This document shows, in pieces, positions 7,759 to 12,562 of a DNA stretch of 12,562 nt (position 1 is the stretch's first letter; each line of letters starts with the position of its first letter). A program made the translations under genes and the position numbers. The notes below the pieces were generated by a model. The model had not been told where the DNA came from. It was given only the letters and a program-made list of their open reading frames with translations, and did not search any database. Origin of the DNA: Candidatus Mediterraneibacter stercorigallinarum (GTDB lineage Bacteria; Bacillota; Clostridia; Lachnospirales; Lachnospiraceae); NCBI GenBank assembly GCA_019116185.1, contig DXCD01000228.1:1-12562 (forward strand), read 5' to 3'.

Positions 7759-7806
7759 AAATCTTTAGAAAATCTTTCGATTCTCACATCAGCCTCCTTA
7801 AGATTT
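7759..7806 (+). promoter_or_regulatory. Putative response-regulator binding region upstream of dedA
   Basis: AAATCTTT occurs at 7759-7766 and again at 7770-7777, an 11-base period that fits one DNA turn and the tandem binding of OmpR-family regulators. A third, inverted copy, AAATCTTAAG on the - strand, lies at 7797-7806. A weak -10 (TAAGAT, 7799-7804) would put the two direct copies at about -52 to -32, replacing a -35 box. The repeats are seen; the regulator and promoter are inferred. Confidence 0.45.
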
Positions 7807-7823
7807 ACAGGCTATCCTGTAAA
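7804..7823 (+). repeat. Perfect hairpin/palindrome before the dedA ribosome site
   Basis: TTTACAGG and CCTGTAAA form a perfect 8-pair stem with a CTAT loop, 5 bases before the ribosome binding site. It is not followed by a T run, so it is not a simple terminator. It may be an operator or a leader hairpin. Confidence 0.6.
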
Positions 7824-7828
7824 CAGTG

Positions 7829-7836
7829 AAAGGGGG
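7829..7836 (+). promoter_or_regulatory. Ribosome binding site that fixes the dedA start
   Basis: AAAGGGGG lies 10 bases before the ATG at 7847. An in-frame GTG at 7826 abuts the site and would give a poorly conserved 7-residue extension, so ATG 7847 is the better start. Confidence 0.75.
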
Positions 7837-7846
7837 CTGTATTTTT

Positions 7847-8356
7847 ATGTCAATCCAAGAGCTTACCAATTATTTTGTTCAATATGGCGCTTTTTTCATC
7901 TATCTGATCGTACTGTTAGAGTATCTGAATCTTCCGGGATTTCCGGCGGGAGTCATCATGCCTCTTGCGGGGATCTGGGCGGCAAGAGGGGCGATCAGCT
8001 TCCCGCTTGTAATGCTGCTCACCGTAGCGGCGGGACTTACAGGAAGCTGGGCGCTGTACCTGCTGGGAAGATACGGCGGAGGCAAGGTGCTGGGATTTTA
8101 TTTTAAGAAATTTCCCAAGCACCAGCCTGTGATCGAAGAGAAGATGGAGTTCCTGAGACAGAAGGGATGCGCGGGGGTGTTTGTGAGCAAGCTTCTTCCC
8201 ATGGTCAGGACGCTGATCTCCATTCCGGCAGGGATGGTCAGGATGAATTTTACAAAATATACGCTCAGCTCGCTTGGAGGGATCTTCCTCTGGAATCTGG
8301 TTTTTGTCGGAGCAGGGTATTTCTTCGGCGACGCGGCGATCGAGTTCTTTATATAG
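7847..8356 (+). CDS. DedA-family membrane protein (short form)
   Basis: A 169-residue polytopic membrane protein of the DedA/SNARE-associated (VTT domain) family. Family marks: E25 in LLEYLNLPGFPAG, the 'MPLAGIWAARG' turn, the amphipathic 'LGRYGGGKVLGFYFKKF' loop, and the hallmark FVSKLLPMVRTLISIPAGM (112-130), with R121 kept and the first arginine of the usual F-x-R replaced by K115. GYFFG (157-161) follows, then the protein stops. Most relatives run to about 190-220 residues with one more C-terminal helix, so this copy looks short. DedA proteins have been shown in other bacteria to return undecaprenyl phosphate across the membrane (UptA) and to affect envelope potential; which applies here is unknown. 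The glycosyltransferase gene begins 22 bases after the stop, which suggests a shared transcript and an envelope role. Confidence 0.88.
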   Translation: MSIQELTNYFVQYGAFFIYLIVLLEYLNLPGFPAGVIMPLAGIWAARGAISFPLVMLLTVAAGLTGSWALYLLGRYGGGKVLGFYFKKFPKHQPVIEEKMEFLRQKGCAGVFVSKLLPMVRTLISIPAGMVRMNFTKYTLSSLGGIFLWNLVFVGAGYFFGDAAIEFFI

Positions 8357-8378
8357 GGTGCAGAAGGAGGCGAGAGGT

Positions 8379-9713
8379 ATGAGGATCGCAATGCTGACGA
8401 ATAATTACAGGCCGTTTGTGGGCGGTGTGCCGATCTCAGTGGAGAGGCAGGCACAGGAACTGGTGAGGCTGGGGCATGAGGTGACGGTCTTCGCGCCGTA
8501 TTATGGTGATACGAGAGCAGAGACAGAAGAAATACTTCATACAGACGAGGCGGCGCCGGAGCGGGTGGTGCGCTACCGGACGCAGAAGAGAAAGATGGAC
8601 AATGGCATGGTATATCCGGCGGTATTTCCCGCAGAGATTATCCGGACGTTTGAAATAGAGACCTTTGACTGCATTCATGTGCATCATCCCATGTTTGTAG
8701 GCCCCCTGGGGGTAAAACTGGGGAGAAAATACGGCATACCGGTCATTTTTACGTGCCATACCCGTTATGAGGATTATCTTCATTATATTCCCGCTTTTCG
8801 CATAAACAGCGGCAGTGCGGAAATAAAGAAAAAAGCAGTGGACTGGATCGGAAGAAAGGTGATCCCGGCTTATATGAGATGGTTTGCTGACCAATGCGAT
8901 CTTGTGCTTGCCCCGTCCGCAGGGATGCAGCGCGTGCTCAGAGGATACGGGATGAAGAGCCGCTCCGCTGTATTTCCGACGGGGCTGGAAGAGAGTTTCT
9001 TCCTGGCGGACGACAGCCGGGCGCGGGAGATCCGGCAGAAGTACGGGAAAGGGAAAAAGCACTTACTGATCACGGTATCCCGCCTTGAAAGAGAAAAGAA
9101 TTATGGATTCCTTTTGAGGGGGATCGCGGATATCCGTCAGAGGATCGGCGATGATTTCCATGTGCTGATCTTAGGCGACGGCAGCCAGAAATCCGAGCTG
9201 AAGGTGAGGACTTCCCTTCTGGGAATCCAGGATATGGTCACATTTGCAGGCAATGTCCCGAACGGAGAAGTCAGGGATTATCTGGCGGCAGCAGATATCT
9301 TCTTGTTTGCGTCCACATCCGAGACCCAGGGGATCGTGCTGGCAGAAGCATTTGCGGCAGGGACTCCGGTGGTTGCCGTGCGCGCGGTTGGGACAGACGA
9401 TATCATAGAAAACGGAGTGAACGGATTTCTCACAGAGGAGGCGGAAACAGAGTGGGCGGACCGCGTGACGGAGATCCTCCGCGGAGAGAAGATAGAAGAG
9501 ATGAAAAAGGCGGCGAGAGCATCTGCCGAAAAATACCGCTCCTCCAGGCTTGCCATATATGAGGAGATGCTCTACAATCAATGTATCTGTGAAAAAAGAG
9601 CAGAGCGCAGGAGAGATGCATGGATTTACAGACAGGAACAGGACAGAAAGGATGAGGCGTATTATGAGGCAGAAGAAGACCGCGCAGAGCATTCTGCAAT
9701 GGCTGTTCACTAA
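8379..9713 (+). CDS. GT4 family glycosyltransferase, diacylglycerol glucosyltransferase-like
   Basis: A 444-residue GT-B fold glycosyltransferase. The N-terminal half has MRIAMLTNNYRPFVGGVP, the acceptor-side loop, and CHTRYEDYLHYIP (126-138), a pattern I associate with glycolipid synthases such as LafA/alMGS that add glucose to diacylglycerol. The C-terminal half holds TVSRLEREKN (232-241) and the E-x7-E nucleotide-sugar motif at E315 and E323 in SETQGIVLAE, followed by AAGTPVVAV. Acceptor and sugar are inferred, not seen. An AAGGAGG site lies 8 bases before the chosen ATG; an open frame runs upstream to 8274 inside dedA but has no ribosome site. The fold appears to end near residue 399. The last 45 residues are highly charged and overlap the next gene, so they may add little. 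A polyprenyl-linked or other GT4 enzyme remains possible. Confidence 0.85.
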   Translation: MRIAMLTNNYRPFVGGVPISVERQAQELVRLGHEVTVFAPYYGDTRAETEEILHTDEAAPERVVRYRTQKRKMDNGMVYPAVFPAEIIRTFEIETFDCIHVHHPMFVGPLGVKLGRKYGIPVIFTCHTRYEDYLHYIPAFRINSGSAEIKKKAVDWIGRKVIPAYMRWFADQCDLVLAPSAGMQRVLRGYGMKSRSAVFPTGLEESFFLADDSRAREIRQKYGKGKKHLLITVSRLEREKNYGFLLRGIADIRQRIGDDFHVLILGDGSQKSELKVRTSLLGIQDMVTFAGNVPNGEVRDYLAAADIFLFASTSETQGIVLAEAFAAGTPVVAVRAVGTDDIIENGVNGFLTEEAETEWADRVTEILRGEKIEEMKKAARASAEKYRSSRLAIYEEMLYNQCICEKRAERRRDAWIYRQEQDRKDEAYYEAEEDRAEHSAMAVH

Positions 9714-10296
9714 ATATCTCAGCCTGGTGGACCGTACGGTGAAGGTCCGGTGGTATGAGGAAAATACATACGGCGACAGCCAGATCTTCGGTTTCTGGCA
9801 TGAAGACAGCTTTTTTATGAATATTGTCCTGGAGAAATTGTCACACAAGACCACTCCGGTGGATGTGATCGTGACAGCAGATACAAGGGGAAACTATATT
9901 GAACACATGATAAAAAAATGCGGGGGCAGCGCTCTGCGGGTGCCGGACGGCTACCGGGCGTTTGCCGCGCTGAAACAGATCGTCCAGGACTCTTACGAAA
10001 AGACACATTCCATCGCCGTTGCTCTGGACGGACCGCTGGGGCCGAGGCACGAGCCGAAGAAGCTGGCATTTTACCTGTCAGATCACGCGGAGGAAGAATT
10101 TGTCGGGATCAGCATATCCTATTCCTCCTGTCTCCGGCTGACACGCAGATGGGATAAATATGTGATACCGCTGCCATTTACCAAAGTGACAGTGGCGGTG
10201 AAGAATTACGGGATCGTGAAGAAAAATGCAATTCCATCGCTTCCGGTGGATGCTCAATTTGTGCAAGGGGTCAGACCCCTCCCGGAAGGGGTCTGA
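9652..10296 (+). CDS. DUF374 lysophospholipid acyltransferase-fold protein, 3' end rewritten by a repeat
   Basis: A protein of about 214 residues from the DUF374 branch of the LPLAT superfamily. H50 in FGFWHEDSFF sits where the family's 'WH' motif stands, DVIVTADTRGNYIEHMIKKCGG follows the 'S-x-x-x-DG-x-I-x' region, and ALDGPLGPRHEPKK (124-137) is the family's DGP-x-GPR signature. DUF374 proteins are found in envelope lipid pathways, but no activity is settled for this type. The start is uncertain: ATG 9652 is taken, 9664 has a fair GAGG site, and 9616 has AGGAG too close. All overlap the end of the glycosyltransferase, so the two are translationally coupled. The last nine residues (GVRPLPEGV) and the stop come from the inverted repeat at 10266-10301, so the native C-terminus has been lost or replaced. 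Confidence 0.8.
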   Translation: MRRIMRQKKTAQSILQWLFTKYLSLVDRTVKVRWYEENTYGDSQIFGFWHEDSFFMNIVLEKLSHKTTPVDVIVTADTRGNYIEHMIKKCGGSALRVPDGYRAFAALKQIVQDSYEKTHSIAVALDGPLGPRHEPKKLAFYLSDHAEEEFVGISISYSSCLRLTRRWDKYVIPLPFTKVTVAVKNYGIVKKNAIPSLPVDAQFVQGVRPLPEGV

Positions 10297-10301
10297 CCCC
10301 T
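10266..10301 (+). repeat. REP-like perfect 15-base inverted repeat
   Basis: AGGGGTCAGACCCCT and AGGGGTCTGACCCCT are exact reverse complements around a CCCGGA loop. Each arm is itself almost palindromic, so the element can fold as one long hairpin or two small ones, as REP/BIME-type elements do. Similar GGGGTC-GACCCC hairpins are, to my memory, scattered in many bacterial genomes with REP-associated Y1 transposases; that needs a search. It overlaps the end of the DUF374 gene and has no T run after it. Confidence 0.85.
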
Positions 10302-10342
10302 ATGGGGAGAATTTTCAGATAAAAGGAGAAAATGAGGATAAA

Positions 10343-11041
10343 ATGGAAACAAATCATGTTTTGATCGTCGAGGATGACAAGGAGATACGGGAAGGTGTCC
10401 AGATTTACCTGCAGAGCCAGGGGTATAAGGTATTTCAGGCGGCGGACGGTATTGAGGGGCTGGAGGTCCTGGAGAAGGAGGAGATCCACCTTGCGATCGT
10501 GGATATCATGATGCCGCGCATGGACGGCATCCGGATGACCATGAAGCTGCGGGAGAAATATGACTTCCCGGTGATCATGCTGTCTGCGAAGTCTGAGGAA
10601 GTGGATAAGATCACAGGCTTAAATATTGGCGCGGACGACTATGTGACGAAGCCGTTCACTCCCATGGAGCTGATGGCGCGGGTGAATTCCCAGCTGCGCC
10701 GCTACCGCAAATTCCTTGAGAAGCTGACACCCAAGGATAATGTGCATGTGATCGGCGGGCTGGAGATCAATGAAGAAGCAGTCGAGGTGACGATGGATGG
10801 GAATCCGGTGAAACTCACCCCTATTGAGTATAAGATCCTGCTTCTTCTGGCGAAGAACCCGGGCAGAGTATTTTCTGCGGAAGAAATCTATGAGAGGGTG
10901 TGGCAGGAGAAAGCGATCAACACGGATACGATCATGGTCCATGTAAGGAACATCAGAGAGAAGATCGAGATTGACCCAAAGAATCCAAAATATTTAAAGG
11001 TGGTGTGGGGTGTTGGATATAAGATCGAAAAGCAGCCATAA
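10343..11041 (+). CDS. OmpR/PhoB-family response regulator
   Basis: A 232-residue two-component regulator. The receiver domain (about 5-118) has the acidic pocket E10/D11/D12, the phosphoacceptor D54 in VDIMMPRMDG, S81 and K103 in VTKPF, all as expected for a working receiver. A winged-helix DNA-binding domain spans about 135-229, with LTPIEYKILLLLAKNPGRVFSAEEIYERVW and the wing residues VVWGVGYKI at the end. It is expected to bind tandem DNA repeats as a dimer when phosphorylated by its kinase. The start at METNH is set by homology; GAGGA lies 4 bases and AGGAG 14 bases upstream. The histidine kinase begins within its last codons. The repeat element and 42 bases separate it from the DUF374 gene, with no terminator, so it may share the upstream transcript. 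Its targets are unknown. Confidence 0.94.
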   Translation: METNHVLIVEDDKEIREGVQIYLQSQGYKVFQAADGIEGLEVLEKEEIHLAIVDIMMPRMDGIRMTMKLREKYDFPVIMLSAKSEEVDKITGLNIGADDYVTKPFTPMELMARVNSQLRRYRKFLEKLTPKDNVHVIGGLEINEEAVEVTMDGNPVKLTPIEYKILLLLAKNPGRVFSAEEIYERVWQEKAINTDTIMVHVRNIREKIEIDPKNPKYLKVVWGVGYKIEKQP

Positions 11042-12562
11042 GACAGGGATTATTGCAGCTTCGCTTCTGCTGGCATTCTGTTCTTTCATGATGCTGAGAG
11101 GATATCCCGAGATGTCCGCTTATCTGGAAAGCGCCGAGTCGGATGAGACAATATATATGGAAGCTCTCTATGGTATCAGCAGGGATCTGGCAGAGGGAAA
11201 TTATATTCTTTATAATGAATGTGCGAAAGAGACAGACCCGGGTGAGGTTCTGGATGAGTTTGGTCAGAGAGAGTTTGACCTGACGAGAAAATATATGGAC
11301 TGCGGCGTGTTTGTCGATGAAGGGGAAACTGCGGATAGTAAAGCCGCGGGAGATTCGGAACAAAGTGATGCCGCAGGCGGAAGCGAAGAGGAGACTGTAC
11401 CTGAGGGGGCGTCTGAGGGGCAGGCAGAAGGAAGCAGCGGAATATCCGAAGAGAAAGAAGCGGAAATGACAGCTCTGACGGACGATCTGTCGGAGGACAC
11501 CAGGGAGCTGCTGACAGCATTGGAAACAGATCGTTATGCATTCCGGGCGCAGTATACATTTTCCGGCGACGGACTGCTTTCCGGCGTTCGGGCGGATGGA
11601 ACCATTCTTTCTCCTGAGGATGCTTACAATCTTGAACACAGCTTTATCCATGAGGCTGAGATCGTGGAGGACACTTACGGAATTTCGAGCATATCAGTGC
11701 CTGCGGACGTCACGATCATTTATGGAATGACCCGGGAAAATCTTGCCGCATATGTAAAAGCGAGCGATTTGGCGTATGTGGATGTGTACAGCCTGAGCAG
11801 TTCAGGAGCGTACAGAGACACTCTGGAGGTATTAAGCCTTCTGGTGATCGCGGCGGCGCTTCTTCTGCCCTTGAACAGGCGGTTGGATATCAGCGGGATG
11901 AGGATGTTTGCCGTGCCTTTTGAAATCCCGGTGGCAGTCCTGTTCCTCTGCCTTGGCAGTGATATTTATTTCTGGCCCATGCAGGTGGTGTACGGCTCGC
12001 TGACAGGCACCATTCTGCCGACGGCGCAGAACGGCGGACTGGAGCTCCCGGCAATGCTGCTTAATTTCTTTATGTGGATATTCGTGTTTGGCGTTCTGTT
12101 CTGGGCTGTAACGTCGTTGAGAACAATGGTGCGCATGAAAGGCGCTTACTGGAAAGAGCGGACGCTGACCGCCAGGCTGATCCGCCGCATCAGAAACCGA
12201 GGTGGTGAATATGGTGGGACTATGACACGGAAGGCAGGAGGGATATTCCGGAAAGTGAAGTCATTCCTTTCCAGGCAGTACGACGCCCTTCTGCACCTGG
12301 ATTTCCAGGATAAGACGAACCGCACGATCCTGAAGGTGGTGCTGATCAACTTTGTGATTCTGTGTATTGTTTGTATCTTCTGGTATTACGGAATGTTTGC
12401 GCTGATCGTATATTCCGTGTTCTTGTTCTTATTCCTGAGGAAATACACAAAAGATCTTCAGGAGAAATACAAGCTGCTTTTAAAATCTACCAACCAATTA
12501 GCAGATGGTCATCTTGACGTACCTATAGAGGGGGATATCGGACTGTTCAACCCGATCCAGGA
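11010..12562 (+). CDS. Sensor histidine kinase with large external domain (partial, runs off the window)
   Basis: An open frame runs from a GTG at 11010 (or TTG at 11013) to the window end, giving 517 complete codons. AAAGG/AAGGTGG lies about 9 bases before the GTG, and the start overlaps the response regulator by some 30 bases, which suggests coupling. No ATG occurs before the first membrane helix, so a non-ATG start is required unless it starts within that helix. Layout: membrane helix at about 12-29, an external region at about 31-270 with a Glu/Ser/Ala/Gly-rich low-complexity stretch at about 104-153, then helices near 273-290, 303-322, 347-370 and a pair at about 440-476, then a HAMP-like segment ending in LADGHLDVPIEGDIGLFNPIQ. 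The H-box and ATPase domain would lie beyond the window, so kinase identity rests on HAMP, position and the paired regulator. The signal it senses is unknown. Confidence 0.82.
   Translation, partial: MLDIRSKSSHKTGIIAASLLLAFCSFMMLRGYPEMSAYLESAESDETIYMEALYGISRDLAEGNYILYNECAKETDPGEVLDEFGQREFDLTRKYMDCGVFVDEGETADSKAAGDSEQSDAAGGSEEETVPEGASEGQAEGSSGISEEKEAEMTALTDDLSEDTRELLTALETDRYAFRAQYTFSGDGLLSGVRADGTILSPEDAYNLEHSFIHEAEIVEDTYGISSISVPADVTIIYGMTRENLAAYVKASDLAYVDVYSLSSSGAYRDTLEVLSLLVIAAALLLPLNRRLDISGMRMFAVPFEIPVAVLFLCLGSDIYFWPMQVVYGSLTGTILPTAQNGGLELPAMLLNFFMWIFVFGVLFWAVTSLRTMVRMKGAYWKERTLTARLIRRIRNRGGEYGGTMTRKAGGIFRKVKSFLSRQYDALLHLDFQDKTNRTILKVVLINFVILCIVCIFWYYGMFALIVYSVFLFLFLRKYTKDLQEKYKLLLKSTNQLADGHLDVPIEGDIGLFNPIQ

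Noticed and set aside
8274..8378. A 35-residue N-terminal extension of the glycosyltransferase inside dedA
   Set aside because: It has no ribosome binding site, overlaps conserved DedA codons in another frame, and the GT4 fold begins at MRIAML with AAGGAGG 8 bases upstream.
10266..10310. The strong inverted repeat as a Rho-independent terminator for the DUF374 gene
   Set aside because: It is followed by ATGGGGAGAA rather than a T-rich tract, and its doubly palindromic arms fit a REP-type element better.
1..12562. CRISPR arrays, tRNA genes, prophage, transposase or defence genes
   Set aside because: No spaced direct repeats, cloverleaf-like sequence or recognisable mobile or defence proteins were found on either strand; nearly all sequence is covered by the genes listed.

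Overview
The window is about 12.5 kb of moderate-GC chromosomal DNA. Nine genes and a partial gene at each edge are all read on the + strand, with strong purine-rich ribosome binding sites, short gaps and Rho-independent terminators. Protein content and style (ftsEX followed by a coiled-coil M23 hydrolase and an S41 protease, class I heat-shock style control of clpB, a Firmicutes-type DinB, an OmpR/histidine-kinase pair) point to an anaerobic Firmicute of the Clostridia, most likely Lachnospiraceae. That placement is inference from gene order and protein similarity recalled from memory, not from a search.

Region 1 (1-2270) is a cell-division and wall-remodelling operon: the end of ftsE, ftsX, then a secreted coiled-coil M23 peptidase of the EnvC/PcsB functional class, closed by a strong terminator. 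FtsEX is expected to gate this hydrolase across the membrane. Region 2 (about 2271-3652) is a single S41 carboxy-terminal processing protease with a PDZ domain and its own terminator. Region 3 (3653-7720) is a stress unit: clpB behind a good extended -10 promoter whose -35 lies inside a half-conserved CIRCE-like operator (HrcA site), followed 9 bases later by dinB (DNA polymerase IV).

Region 4 (7721 to the end) has tightly packed genes: a short DedA-family membrane protein, a GT4 glycosyltransferase resembling diacylglycerol glucosyltransferases, a DUF374 acyltransferase-fold protein, an OmpR-type response regulator and a sensor histidine kinase that runs off the window. The first three suggest a small envelope-lipid module; the regulator pair may control it. 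Upstream of dedA are two direct copies, 11 bases apart, and one inverted copy of an AAATCTT motif, placed as expected for activation by an OmpR-type regulator. The 3' end of the DUF374 gene is made of a perfect 15-base inverted repeat (REP-like) that supplies its last codons and stop.

No CRISPR array, tRNA, rRNA, transposase gene, prophage or recognisable defence system is visible. Most of the window is ordinary core genome; the points worth a second look are regulatory sites, the repeat insertion, the possible lipid module and the odd architecture of the histidine kinase.
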